Below are positions 23,932-32,325 of a stretch of 44,956 bases of DNA, in pieces; the first letter of the stretch is position 1; each line of letters begins with the position of its first letter. Where the stretch lies: contig JAFUIO010000001.1 of the NCBI GenBank assembly GCA_017468425.1, positions 1 through 44,956 on the forward strand, given 5' to 3'. The notes below the pieces were generated by a model. It saw only the letters and a list, made by a program, of their open reading frames with translations, was not told where the DNA came from and did no database searches. A program made the translations under genes and the position numbers. The stretch is from Clostridia bacterium. GTDB taxonomy: Bacteria; Bacillota; Clostridia; Oscillospirales; Acutalibacteraceae.

Positions 23932-25023
23932 TTATTTAAAATAATTTATAACTAAAATTATTGCTGCGATTACGGCCGCAATTCCGAAGAATTTAAGCAC
24001 TCTGTAAAAAGCCTCATAAACATTTGTGGGCATTACCTGATAAAGAGCAAAACGGAATTTTTCTTTAACTTTTTTGCCTACCAAGTCTCTGTATCTGCGG
24101 TCGTAAGTGTTGAAAGTACCGTCTTCGTTCAGTTTTATAATACGCACACCTCTGTCAAGACCGGGTCCGTAAATATGGAAACCTGCACCCTGAGTATATC
24201 CCACGTCAATGCCACGCACATTTCCGTTAAAAGAATTGATGTGGTCGTGACCGAAGTAAATACCTTTGACATCGCCTTTTTCTGCCATTGCGTCAAACTG
24301 TCCGCCGTTTTCCATGGGGTCAGCAGGTGATTCTTTCATAAATGCACCTTTGTTCACTTTGTTTTCGTCAAGTATATACCATTTCCTTGCACGGTTTCTG
24401 AAACCCTGCACTGCACCCTTTGTACCTCTTTTTACTTCAAGCATAAGCCGGTCGACTTCAGGCACGGGAATATGCTGAATCACAATTGACGGAATATATC
24501 GGCCTGTTTTTTCTTTGTATTCGTCACGTGTTTTTCTGTACCATTCAATCTGGTTTTTGTGCACGTGGTCATAGCCTATTGTAAGGCTTGTGTGGCTGTC
24601 GATACAGTAGAGAAGAAAAACAATTTCGTCACCGTTTTTAATTTCGATTACGTGATTTCCGCAACCATCAACGTTTTCTGCACTGTCGCCTACAAAGAGG
24701 GGAATAGTTTTGTAGATTTCAAACTGTTCTTCGTTTGAAAGCCCTACCTGCCTGTCGTGATTACCAAAACAGATTGTAAAAGGTACTCCTCTTGAATGTG
24801 CAGGCTCTGTGATTTTATATAAAACATCGTGTACAATATTTCTGTTACCTTTGAAAGATGCGATGTTCCATATCTGGTCGCCTGAATAAACAACCAAATC
24901 AGGTTTTTCTTCCTCCATTGCAGCGTTGAGCAGATTCAGCAAATCAGGGCTTACTTTTTTGCCTTCCTGGGTATCTGCCACCTGCATTATTTTGAAGTTT
25001 TTATTTTTGAATTCAAGTTGCAT
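23932..25023 (-). CDS. Calcineurin-like metallophosphoesterase with C-terminal membrane anchor
   Basis: A 363-residue di-metal phosphoesterase. Motifs are in order: MQVADTQ (first block, Asp17, but Gln19 where most members have His), YSGDQ (Asp49), FGNHD (Asn88, His89), VIQHIP (metal His) and GIYFGHDH (terminal His pair). A C-terminal hydrophobic helix (FFGIAAVIAAIILVINYF) with no signal peptide suggests a tail-anchored protein with a cytoplasmic catalytic domain. Closest general type is the Dcr2/purple-acid-like group. It lies 18 nt after the sugar symporter gene, so a role on a sugar phosphate or nucleotide released from the imported compound is possible, but this is inference. Confidence 0.87.
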   Translation of the reverse strand: MQLEFKNKNFKIMQVADTQEGKKVSPDLLNLLNAAMEEEKPDLVVYSGDQIWNIASFKGNRNIVHDVLYKITEPAHSRGVPFTICFGNHDRQVGLSNEEQFEIYKTIPLFVGDSAENVDGCGNHVIEIKNGDEIVFLLYCIDSHTSLTIGYDHVHKNQIEWYRKTRDEYKEKTGRYIPSIVIQHIPVPEVDRLMLEVKRGTKGAVQGFRNRARKWYILDENKVNKGAFMKESPADPMENGGQFDAMAEKGDVKGIYFGHDHINSFNGNVRGIDVGYTQGAGFHIYGPGLDRGVRIIKLNEDGTFNTYDRRYRDLVGKKVKEKFRFALYQVMPTNVYEAFYRVLKFFGIAAVIAAIILVINYFK

Positions 25024-25041
25024 AATATCAGTTCCTTATTT

Positions 25042-26430
25042 TCAAGCTTTTTCACTTGCACGTTTTTCTGCAATGTAATCGTGAACTTCGTCGCGGAGTT
25101 TACCGTGAAGTTTGAATTTTGTTTTGAAGATAATAAGTGAAATTGTAAGAAGAACAGGGGGCACGGCAAAGCAGATAATGCCGATAGCCGCTTTTGTAGG
25201 CTCGTTGAAGGTTTCAACTGCTTTTTGCTGTGTGTAGTTCATAAGACCTAAACCGCCGAAAAGGAAAAGTGTCTGGAAGGTATAAGCCATTTTTTGAAGA
25301 AAGCCTTTCATTGAGAAAGTGATGCTTTCACTTCTTTTTCCTGTTCTGAATTCACCGTAGTCAACAATGTCTGAAAGGAAAATTGTCTGTCCTACAAACA
25401 TTGACCCGATACCGATACTTGCAAATGCATAGCTTATATCCATTGCAATTGTGATTTTAAGAACAGGTCCGAAAACAAACATAAGAACGTATCCGATGAT
25501 TGTTGTTGTAAGTGAAATGAGATAAATTGCACGGTTTGAGAATTTCTTGCTGAGCACGGGGATAACAAGAAGACCGAGTGCAGAGCCTACGGCACCGATG
25601 GTTGAGAAAAGACTCTGTTCTTTGGGATTTCCGAGAACATCGGTGAAATAGTAAACGGCGGTACTGCTTGTAAGATACCAGCCGGCATTTGAAATCATAG
25701 CGAAAATCATAAACACTACCAGCTGGTCGTTTGACTTTATAACGCTGAAAACTTTTTTGAAGCTGAACTTTTCATTACTGTAAACCACGTGTCTTTCTTT
25801 AGTTGAAAGAACGCAGATAACTGCAAATACCACAAGGAAAATTCCGCAGATAAGTGCCCATTTTGAAAAACCGTCAGGGCTGTAGCCGTCTTCTGTCTTC
25901 TTAAGACCTGTTGAAAGCATGGGGAGAATCATAGGTGTGAGAATGCTGATAAGTCCCTGACCAATACCGCTGAAAGCACGTGCAACAGTTGCAACAAGGT
26001 TTCTGTCTTTCATATCATTTGTGAATGAAGGCACCATAGACCAGTAGGGGATATCAGCCATTGTGTTTGTCATACCCCAGAGCACATACATAATTGCGAT
26101 GTATATATAAAGTGGAGTTCCGCTCATACCGAAATTGGAGAACAGAAGGAACAGCACGATTGCGTTAGATGCAGTACCGATAAGAATCCAGGGTCTGTAT
26201 TTGCCCATTTTTGTTTTTGTGTTGTCAACGATTGTACCCATCATAGGGTCGTTGATGCCGTCCCAGATACGTGCAAGGGGAGTGATAATCAGAAGAAAAG
26301 CTTCTGCAATGCCAAGGCTTGTAAGGTAATAGGAAAGATAGGAATAGAAAAGTCCGTAGGATAAATCAAGACCTAATGCACCTATTCCGTAGCCGAATTT
26401 CTCGCCCCAGGTGGTTTTGTATTCTTTCAT
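25042..26430 (-). CDS. GPH-type (glycoside-pentoside-hexuronide:cation) sugar symporter
   Basis: A 462-residue MFS-superfamily symporter of the MelB/GPH type with about 12 membrane helices. Seen: GYGIGALGLDLSYGLFYSYL in helix 1, then the loop RIWDGINDPMMGTIVDNTKTKMGKYRPW (shown here only as pattern R-x-x-D-x-x-x-D-P-x-x-G then K-x-G-K-Y-R-P-W), which is the cation-binding signature of the family, and SDIVDYGEFRTGKR in the second half. The ATG at 26430 is supported by gggag; a longer frame to 26514 would overlap the promoter. First gene of a three-gene minus-strand operon. It is the only sugar transporter in the window, so it may feed the glycosidases nearby. Confidence 0.92.
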   Translation of the reverse strand: MKEYKTTWGEKFGYGIGALGLDLSYGLFYSYLSYYLTSLGIAEAFLLIITPLARIWDGINDPMMGTIVDNTKTKMGKYRPWILIGTASNAIVLFLLFSNFGMSGTPLYIYIAIMYVLWGMTNTMADIPYWSMVPSFTNDMKDRNLVATVARAFSGIGQGLISILTPMILPMLSTGLKKTEDGYSPDGFSKWALICGIFLVVFAVICVLSTKERHVVYSNEKFSFKKVFSVIKSNDQLVVFMIFAMISNAGWYLTSSTAVYYFTDVLGNPKEQSLFSTIGAVGSALGLLVIPVLSKKFSNRAIYLISLTTTIIGYVLMFVFGPVLKITIAMDISYAFASIGIGSMFVGQTIFLSDIVDYGEFRTGKRSESITFSMKGFLQKMAYTFQTLFLFGGLGLMNYTQQKAVETFNEPTKAAIGIICFAVPPVLLTISLIIFKTKFKLHGKLRDEVHDYIAEKRASEKA

Positions 26431-26466
26431 AAAAGTTTCTCCCTTCAGAGAAGTGATATTTTCATC

Positions 26467-26495
26467 ATTGTAACATAAACACGAAGAAAAAACAA
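26467..26495 (-). promoter_or_regulatory. Probable promoter of the symporter operon
   Basis: Minus-strand TTGTTT (26495-26490), 17-bp spacer and TACAAT (26472-26467), about 37 nt before the start codon. Confidence 0.5.
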
Positions 26496-26569
26496 TAACG
26501 AAAAGTGTAAGCAAAAATCCGAATTATTGTTATTACATATTTTGTTGAAATATTTTTATCTCACTTTTA

Positions 26570-26598
26570 TTGAAATGAACAGAAAAATAAGTTATAAT
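26570..26598 (+). promoter_or_regulatory. Promoter of the VTT/GH130/lipoprotein operon
   Basis: TTGAAA (26570-26575), 17-bp spacer and perfect TATAAT (26593-26598). The leader is about 28 nt and contains aaaggagg. Confidence 0.75.
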
Positions 26599-26632
26599 CA
26601 AAAAAAGCTTTATAAAAAGGAGGTTTTAAAAA

Positions 26633-27385
26633 ATGGCAGTTTCAACAAACGGAAATAAAACTTTGCCTGAAAAAGCAGACAGCAAAGATAAGCTTATAAA
26701 AATTATGCAGATTTTATCAGGCATTTTTATGGTGGCAATGATTGTTGCCTGTTTTATCCTGATGAAAAAGTACAACATCAAGGTAACGGAAATTCCGAAC
26801 CTTGCAAAGAAAATTCAGGAATTCAACATAAACCCCTTAATTATACCCGTTGCAATAATTCTCTTTTCCGTTGTAAAATCATTTGCACTTGTTTTTCCCC
26901 CTGCAGTTGTTTTTGCAATATGCGGATATCTTATACCTAACTACTGGGTGGCACTTGCAATTAATATAGTTTCAGTCTGGTTAAGCTTGATTGCACCTTA
27001 TTTTCTTGGCAGATTCACAGGTGCGGGAATGGTGGATTCACTGAAAAACCGCTTCAAAGCAGTTAAAAAAATTGATGATTTCAAGGGTGCAAACGAAATG
27101 ATGATGACCTTTGCAATCAAACTTTCAGGTGCTATCCCTTCTGATTTATCAAGCCTTCTTTTCGGTGCGATAAATGTATCTTTCAGAAATTATATAATAG
27201 GTGCGTGTCTTGGTATGGTGCCTCTTGCAGTGGTTTACACGCTCTTTGGTGTTGCCCTCAAAAACATTGCGGAAGCTCCGTGGGTAGCGGCAATTCCTGT
27301 TGCAATTATCGTTGTATTTGTGCTCATAGCAAGTCTTATCACAAAACATCTTATTGCCAAAACAAAAGCATCACAGACTAATTAG
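26633..27385 (+). CDS. TVP38/TMEM64 (VTT/DedA-like) membrane protein
   Basis: A 250-residue polytopic membrane protein, about six hydrophobic segments. The VTT core is visible: FPPAVVFAICGYLIPNYWVA, GRFTGAG-type loop, then the F-x-x-x-x-x-x-G-A-I-P-S-D segment (FAIKLSGAIPSDLSSLLFGA), where the Pro-rich re-entrant loop sits, and a final YTLFGVALKN helix. VTT proteins are linked to lipid scrambling or undecaprenyl-phosphate and small-molecule transport. The N-terminal 25 residues are polar and Lys-rich, so the start faces the cytoplasm. It lies 27 nt upstream of a GH130 gene. Precise role is unknown. Confidence 0.85.
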   Translation: MAVSTNGNKTLPEKADSKDKLIKIMQILSGIFMVAMIVACFILMKKYNIKVTEIPNLAKKIQEFNINPLIIPVAIILFSVVKSFALVFPPAVVFAICGYLIPNYWVALAINIVSVWLSLIAPYFLGRFTGAGMVDSLKNRFKAVKKIDDFKGANEMMMTFAIKLSGAIPSDLSSLLFGAINVSFRNYIIGACLGMVPLAVVYTLFGVALKNIAEAPWVAAIPVAIIVVFVLIASLITKHLIAKTKASQTN

Positions 27386-27412
27386 ATTATTTACATATCA
27401 GGAGGAATAAAT

Positions 27413-28363
27413 ATGGCTGAAATTATCGGAGCTTCAATGCCCAATATTCCGTGGGAGGACAAGCCTGAGGGTTATAAATATCCCGTATGGCGTTACAGCG
27501 GAAATCCCGTTATCACAAGGGATAACCTTTTCGGTGCAAACAGTATTTTCAACTCTGCGGTTGTGCCTTATAAAGACGGCTTTGCAGGTGTTTTCAGAGT
27601 TGATAACATAAGCCGCGACCACACACTTGTCGTAGGCTACAGTAAAGATGCAATTAACTGGGAGCTTGAAGATAAAGTGATTTTCAGAGGCTACGACCCC
27701 CGTCTTTGCGAAATTGACGGAAAATTCTATCTTTCCTGGGTAAACCTTACACCCCACGGCACAACAATCGGCATTGCTTACACAACCGATTTTGAAGAAT
27801 GGGTACAGCTTGAAGATGCCTGCTATCCCGTTGCGAGAAACGGTGTGCTTTTCCCCAGAAAAATTAACGATGAATTTGTTCTTTTTATCCGCCCTTGCGA
27901 CAGAGGTCACACACCTTACGGCGATATTTTCTTAAGCCACAGTAAAGACCTTACATATTGGGGCAAACACAGATTTGTTATGTCACCCGTAAAGAATTGG
28001 GAAATGACAAAGGTCGGTGCAGGTCCTACTCCTATTGAAACAGACGAAGGCTGGCTTGTTTTTTACCACGGTGTGCTCACTTCCTGCAACGGATTTACTT
28101 ACGCAATGGGCGCTGCAATTCTCGATATTGACAAACCCTGGATTGTGAAACACAGAGCAGACTGTTTCCTTCTTGCTCCTCACGAAAATTATGAGCTTGT
28201 GGGCGACGTGCCTAATGTTGTTTTCCCCTGTGCTGCACTCACAGATGCAGACAGCGGTAAAATCGCAATTTATTACGGCGGTGCAGACACAGTTGTTGCT
28301 CTTGCTTTCACAACAGTTGACGAAACAATCAGATTCATAAAAGAACACGACCTGAATAAATAA
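27413..28363 (+). CDS. GH130-family mannoside phosphorylase/hydrolase-like protein
   Basis: A 316-residue five-bladed beta-propeller. GH130 features include the N-terminal NPVITRDN, N-S-A-V-V-P (FNSAVVPYKDGFAGVFRVD), the FRGYDPRLCEIDGKFYLSWV block with the candidate general acid Asp in Y-D-P-R, VFYHGVL and YYGGADTVVALAFT at the end. Most members are phosphorylases acting on beta-1,4-linked mannose units and giving mannose 1-phosphate; some are hydrolases. No signal peptide, so cytoplasmic. Strong ggagga site. It is in an operon between a VTT membrane protein and an SH3 lipoprotein, and near a GH92 alpha-mannosidase, which suggests mannose-containing glycans. Confidence 0.9.
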   Translation: MAEIIGASMPNIPWEDKPEGYKYPVWRYSGNPVITRDNLFGANSIFNSAVVPYKDGFAGVFRVDNISRDHTLVVGYSKDAINWELEDKVIFRGYDPRLCEIDGKFYLSWVNLTPHGTTIGIAYTTDFEEWVQLEDACYPVARNGVLFPRKINDEFVLFIRPCDRGHTPYGDIFLSHSKDLTYWGKHRFVMSPVKNWEMTKVGAGPTPIETDEGWLVFYHGVLTSCNGFTYAMGAAILDIDKPWIVKHRADCFLLAPHENYELVGDVPNVVFPCAALTDADSGKIAIYYGGADTVVALAFTTVDETIRFIKEHDLNK

Positions 28364-28413
28364 ATTTTCGCACAGCGGAACAGAAATACTTTATAACAAT
28401 GAAAGGTTGCTTA

Positions 28414-29208
28414 ATGATGAAAAGAATTATTTTAATATTATCGGCAATGTTGCTTGTGTTCAGCTTGTGTGCCTGCGGTCAGAAAACTATCAGTGATGGT
28501 TATAATGAAGTGGGTACTGAAGAAAAGACAGATTCTTTTACAAAGATTGATGGCGGTATTTCAATTGACGAAATGAAAACCACAGATGAAGACGATGCAT
28601 CAGACGAAGAAACAAAAAATACAACTACCCCGAACACCACAAAACGCATTGAAAAAACTACGAAAAAGCCGGCAGATTCTCCGTCTGTTTCTCCCGGAAG
28701 ATTTGGTGATTGGGATGATAGTAACACGGAAATATTCCCGCAGATACGTCAGATTACACGCGATACTCCCGGGCACGATGGTGTTAATTTAAGAGAACAG
28801 CCGAACAGTAAAAGTGATTTGATAATGGTGATTCCTGAGGGTACAGAAGTGCTCCTTGTGGACGAAATGGCAAGCTCCGACAGTTATTGGAAGGTTCGTG
28901 TAAAGGCTGACGGAAAAGAATACACAGGATACGTGCTTGAAAGATATGTTTCACCTTTTTCGGGCGTAGGCTTCAGTTACAGAGTAAGCTATAACACACC
29001 TGACCACGCAGGTCTTGTGCTCAGGTCAGAGGCTACAAGCAAAAGCGAAAAAATTATAGTTGTGCCCGAAGGCAGCGACGTGCGGGTATGGGAAGACCTT
29101 GATGTGGATGTTGATAAAAGCACAAAGAATTACTGGTCTGTCGACGTATATTGTAACGGCAGAATCTACAGCGGTTACCTTCTCGGAAGATATGTTGAAT
29201 ATAAATAA
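28414..29208 (+). CDS. Lipoprotein with two SH3-like domains
   Basis: A 264-residue surface lipoprotein. The signal peptide ends in a lipobox SLCAC with the second Cys as the likely lipidated residue near 22. A low-complexity Thr/Asp/Glu/Lys linker (about 40-95, EETKNTTTPNTTKR) follows. Two bacterial SH3 repeats come next: DTPGHDGVNLREQPNSKSD...GYVLERYVSP and NTPDHAGLVLRSEATSKSE...GYLLGRYVEY, each ending in the G-Y-x-x-x-R-Y-V strand. SH3b domains commonly bind peptidoglycan. ATG at 28414 is chosen (aaagg 7 nt upstream); 28417 is possible. It is the last gene of the VTT/GH130 operon, 50 nt after GH130. Confidence 0.85.
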   Translation: MMKRIILILSAMLLVFSLCACGQKTISDGYNEVGTEEKTDSFTKIDGGISIDEMKTTDEDDASDEETKNTTTPNTTKRIEKTTKKPADSPSVSPGRFGDWDDSNTEIFPQIRQITRDTPGHDGVNLREQPNSKSDLIMVIPEGTEVLLVDEMASSDSYWKVRVKADGKEYTGYVLERYVSPFSGVGFSYRVSYNTPDHAGLVLRSEATSKSEKIIVVPEGSDVRVWEDLDVDVDKSTKNYWSVDVYCNGRIYSGYLLGRYVEYK

Positions 29209-29218
29209 TATTATAAAG

Positions 29219-29258
29219 AAAACGGCTGAAAGGCTTTTAAATGCCTTTCAGCCGTTTT
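29219..29258. terminator. Bidirectional terminator after the lipoprotein gene
   Basis: A 16-bp perfect stem, AAAACGGCTGAAAGGC (29219-29234) with its complement at 29243-29258, and 8-nt loop. It can also stop transcripts from the convergent GH92 gene. Confidence 0.9.
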
Positions 29259-29345
29259 GCAGTCTGTTTCATTTGACGGGAGAAAATTTGAAAATTTCAT
29301 AAAACCGATAACAGTATTATCAGCGATAATATAATTCAGAGTTTA

Positions 29346-31415
29346 TTATTCTTCAATTTCTTTCATTATTTCATCGTATGTGATAATATTTCCGTATTTT
29401 GTGAAATCTGCTTTTTTGCCGAGAATTCTGATATTTTCAACCATAGGTCTGCAGTTTGTATAAATTGGTTTACCGGGTGTGATCGGGTAAATTCCGAGAC
29501 ATGAGAAAATGTACCACGCTGCAGTTGAGCCATTGTCTTCATCTCCGGGGAAGCCGTCGTCTTTCCACGAGAAGCCTTCACTGCAGATTTTCTTAAGCCA
29601 GTATTCTGTTTTTTCAGGATGACCTAAATATGTGTAGATGAAGGGGATATGGAAGCTTGGCTGATTTGATATAGCACACTGACCCCAGTCGCAGGCAGCC
29701 ATTTCTGTCATTTCGTGGATTTCATAGTTATATCCGCCTACTCTGTAATCTGCAGGTGTGGCAAAAAATTCATCAAGCTTCTTGATAAGACCTTCTTTAC
29801 CGCCGTAAAGCTCAGCCAGACCTTCAATATCGTGCTGCACAGCAAAGCTTGTCTGCCACGCAGCGGCTTCGGTATAATCTCCGCCCCATCTTATAGGGTC
29901 AAAGTCAGGCTTGAAGTTGCCGTCAGAATCTTTAGGACGCATAAAGCCTGTTTCGCTGTCGAATATATTTTTATAATTCTTTGCACGCAGACGATATGAA
30001 TCTCTTTTTTCGTTTTCGCCTAAAATATCAGCCACAGTTGCAAGGCAATCGTCAAAATATGCTGCATCAAGTGTAAGGTTTACACTTTCAGAGAATTTGT
30101 CACAGGGCACGTAACCCAGCTTCAGATAATCTTCGCAACCTTCTCTGCCGTATGCGGCAACGGTTGAAGATTTGTTTGCGTGATGCTCCATACCTTCAAA
30201 AGCAATTTTAAGTAAATCTTCCGATATAAGGTTTCTTGTGGCAACATCGGCAATTACTGCATCAATAGCAGTGCTGGGCATACAATTCTGTGCATCACCT
30301 GCAGTCCAGCGGGGAAGCCATCCGCCGTCAATATAGTCCTGAATATATCCTTCGATAATTTCAGGGAGAATATCTTTTGCAACAATTGCGTAGAAAGGAT
30401 AGTTTGTGCGGTATGTATCCCAGAAACCGTTATCTGTGTATCTTACACCGGAAAGCACCTTGTCTGCAGATGGTGAGTAGTGAATAGGATTACCGTTTTC
30501 ATCAGGCTCGTATGCCTTGTGGGGGTAAAGGAATGTGCGGTACATACAGCTGTAGAAGGTTTTCATTGTATCTTCGTCAGCGTCAATTTCGATTTTGCTG
30601 AGATATTCATTCCAGATACGCTCGTTTTCTGTTTTCAGCTCTTCAAAACTGCCGTAAACAGAATCGTGTTTAAGATTTCGTACTGCCTGCTCGTAGCTGA
30701 TAAAAGATGTTGCAACGGTGAATGTAACATCCTTTTTCTTAAGAGCAATGTGTATTCCTGTGCCTTCTCCTTTGATGTGAAGGCTGTGTTCTGTTTCGCT
30801 GGTATCTCTGCTTCCTGTGAGAATTCCGTCAACGTCAACAGAATCTTCATCAAACTGGAAAACGTAATAACCTTTCAATGTGCCTTTGTCGTGGCTCTTT
30901 TTACCGCGGTTGCAGTCTGTCCAGCAATAAAGGCGGTTAGTTTCCTTGTCAAACTCGTATTCACAATTATATTTTACAGGCAAAACAGAAAGGTAACGGT
31001 TAAAATCTTTCTTGAAGCTTAATCTTACACAAGCACCGTATTCTGTGGGAGTAAGTTCAAAATCGCAGAAAGGTCTTTTGAGATAGCATTTAAGATAATG
31101 GGGCTGAAGAATTGCTTTTTCAGGGTCGTAGCCTGACCAGCAATCTTCAAAATCCACATAAGGTTTTTCTGTCTGTGGCATCATTGTGAAAGCACTGTGG
31201 TCGCTGATCCAGGGGCTTGGCTGACGTGTAAGTCTTATACCCTCAACAGAGCGGTCACCCGGATGATAGTACCAGCTTCCGCGGGAGGTTTCTGTCTGCA
31301 GGCTGAAAGCCGCAAAGCCAAAAGGCTTCTGCACCAACGGCAGAGTGTTGCCCTGGGAAAATCTGTGAAGGGATTGAGACCCCTGCTTTATATTTACGTA
31401 TTTGAGATAATTCAT
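29346..31415 (-). CDS. GH92-family alpha-mannosidase, cytoplasmic
   Basis: A 689-residue Ca2+-dependent inverting exo-mannosidase. The N-terminal beta-domain has the opening NTLPLVQKPFGF, and the C-terminal (alpha/alpha)6 domain carries GFWDTYRTNYPF, GWLPRWTAGDAQNCMPS and DYTEAAAWQTSF, then SNQPSFHIPFIYTYLGHPEK and the signature PGDEDNGSTAAWYIFSCLGI followed by Y-P. These are GH92 landmarks. No signal peptide, whereas many Bacteroidetes GH92 enzymes are exported, so it probably trims imported mannosides. The ATG at 31415 has aggtg about 6 nt upstream. It has its own promoter and shares a terminator with the mannoside-phosphorylase-type operon. Linkage (alpha-1,2, 1,3, 1,6 or mannosyl-phosphate) cannot be read from sequence. 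Confidence 0.92.
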   Translation of the reverse strand: MNYLKYVNIKQGSQSLHRFSQGNTLPLVQKPFGFAAFSLQTETSRGSWYYHPGDRSVEGIRLTRQPSPWISDHSAFTMMPQTEKPYVDFEDCWSGYDPEKAILQPHYLKCYLKRPFCDFELTPTEYGACVRLSFKKDFNRYLSVLPVKYNCEYEFDKETNRLYCWTDCNRGKKSHDKGTLKGYYVFQFDEDSVDVDGILTGSRDTSETEHSLHIKGEGTGIHIALKKKDVTFTVATSFISYEQAVRNLKHDSVYGSFEELKTENERIWNEYLSKIEIDADEDTMKTFYSCMYRTFLYPHKAYEPDENGNPIHYSPSADKVLSGVRYTDNGFWDTYRTNYPFYAIVAKDILPEIIEGYIQDYIDGGWLPRWTAGDAQNCMPSTAIDAVIADVATRNLISEDLLKIAFEGMEHHANKSSTVAAYGREGCEDYLKLGYVPCDKFSESVNLTLDAAYFDDCLATVADILGENEKRDSYRLRAKNYKNIFDSETGFMRPKDSDGNFKPDFDPIRWGGDYTEAAAWQTSFAVQHDIEGLAELYGGKEGLIKKLDEFFATPADYRVGGYNYEIHEMTEMAACDWGQCAISNQPSFHIPFIYTYLGHPEKTEYWLKKICSEGFSWKDDGFPGDEDNGSTAAWYIFSCLGIYPITPGKPIYTNCRPMVENIRILGKKADFTKYGNIITYDEIMKEIEE

Positions 31416-31446
31416 AAAAACACCTGCTTTCAATGATTATACAGAC

Positions 31447-31475
31447 ATAATATCATATACTTGTAAATCTTTCAA
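31447..31475 (-). promoter_or_regulatory. Promoter of the GH92 gene
   Basis: Minus-strand TTGAAA (31475-31470), 17-bp spacer and TATTAT (31452-31447). Confidence 0.65.
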
Positions 31476-31500
31476 TAACTATGTAAATTATATTCCCGAT

Positions 31501-31755
31501 TTACATAGTTTTCTGTTCTTTTTCTTTTTTCTTATCAAGCTTATAATTTCTGAAATAGATGCACAAATCTGCACCTACCATCAGCAGATTCAGGAAATAA
31601 AAGCAAAGCACATACCACTTTGAAGAAAAAGATGCCATATATGTTTCGTTTAAAAACTTGGAAATAATCCCTGCAATGCATCCGAAGAATATAAGGCATA
31701 AAAAGCCGAGACTTTTGCCTTTTGTTGTTCTTGCTTTGTTAAGATTTAATAACAT
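31501..31755 (-). CDS. Small two-helix membrane protein, unknown function
   Basis: An 84-residue Lys-rich protein with two predicted membrane helices: GFLCLIFFGCIAGIISKFL and WYVLCFYFLNLLMVGADLCI, and a highly charged C-terminal tail (KKKEKEQK). No family recognised. The start is uncertain: ATG at 31755 has no clear ribosome binding site, and an in-frame GTG lies at 31773. The hydrophobic pattern and charge distribution look like a real membrane protein rather than chance. It lies upstream of the GH92 promoter on the same strand and next to a repeat island. Confidence 0.5.
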   Translation of the reverse strand: MLLNLNKARTTKGKSLGFLCLIFFGCIAGIISKFLNETYMASFSSKWYVLCFYFLNLLMVGADLCIYFRNYKLDKKKEKEQKTM

Positions 31756-31882
31756 TAAGCGGCCACGATGCACCGAAACTTAAAATCATAATTACTTCTA
31801 AAATTTCCGACATAACCATATTCTTTTCAATAAAACAAATTTTGTACAAATTATAATTTATCGCTATGTCTAAAACGTTATT

Positions 31883-31956
31883 GTAGGGCGGGGGCTTGCT
31901 CCCGCCGTTTGTTATTTTGAGTAAGATTTGGCGGCAGGACCAAGGCCCTGCCCTAC
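31883..31956. repeat. 74-bp palindromic unit A
   Basis: Outer arms GTAGGGC and GCCCTAC. Two internal stem-loops: GGCGGGGGC/GCTCCCGCC, and GGCAGGACC/GGCCCTGCC. Confidence 0.75.
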
Positions 31957-31982
31957 GAGTGTTAAAATTAAATTGAGATTTC

Positions 31983-32056
31983 GTAGGGGTCGGCGTCCTC
32001 GACGACCCGTTAAATTATGCGTAATTTTCAAGCGGACGCCCGATGGGCGCCCCTAC
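31983..32056. repeat. 74-bp palindromic unit B
   Basis: Same length as unit A. Outer arms GTAGGGG and CCCCTAC, with internal stem-loops GGGTCG/CGACCC and a GGGCGCCC-type arm. The sequence between differs, so units A and B share architecture rather than full identity. Confidence 0.75.
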
Positions 32057-32185
32057 GACGTTAAATTAAATGCATATAAATTCAGGTATAGACGAGGTCC
32101 ACCCACACTTATTCACTCTTCCTTCTTACTTATTACTTCAATTATAATTTGCTTGTCAAATTATAATTTAACTGACTGTAAGCGA

Positions 32186-32213
32186 CGGATGCCCTTATGA
32201 GAAAGGGTATCCG
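32186..32213. repeat. Stem-loop just outside island 1
   Basis: An 11-bp stem, CGGATGCCCTT (32186-32196) with AAGGGTATCCG (32203-32213), one G-U pair. Function unknown. Confidence 0.6.
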
Positions 32214-32271
32214 AAAACAAATTTTCATCAAGAGACAGCAATATTTTCTTCTTGTTTTTTGCGAAAATCTA

Positions 32272-32296
32272 CCTCCCCTTGTACTGCAAGGGGAGG
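32272..32296. repeat. CTCCCCTTG hairpin downstream of mltG-like gene
   Basis: A 10-bp perfect stem, CCTCCCCTTG with CAAGGGGAGG and 5-nt loop. The same stem core recurs at 35389-35414. It may also act as a weak terminator for the minus-strand transglycosylase gene, which ends at 32326. Confidence 0.7.
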
Positions 32297-32325
32297 TTAA
32301 TAGTGTTTTGGGAAAATATATTTTA

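Larger units (their letters stand above)
31848..32170. repeat. Repeat island 1, bracketed by identical 13-bp motifs
   Basis: The 323-bp non-coding block starts and ends with AAATTATAATTTA (31848-31860 and 32158-32170). Inside are two GC-rich 74-bp palindromic units, a segment also seen at the IS3 edge (32075-32110) and a pyrimidine-rich run. GC is far higher than in the surrounding intergenic DNA. Similar islands are common in gut Clostridia genomes. Confidence 0.7.

Noticed and set aside
26431..26514. N-terminal extension of the sugar symporter
   Set aside because: Covers the likely promoter; the internal ATG at 26430 has a proper ribosome binding site and a family-typical start.
27434..27910. 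158-codon minus-strand frame inside the GH130 gene
   Set aside because: Antisense shadow of a conserved gene with no independent signals.
30480..31022. 180-codon plus-strand frame inside the GH92 gene
   Set aside because: Entirely antisense to a well-supported enzyme; Cys/Phe/Val-rich composition typical of a shadow frame.
31883..32056. CRISPR-like look of the repeated palindromes
   Set aside because: Only two units with unequal inner sequence and no regular spacers; no cas genes nearby.
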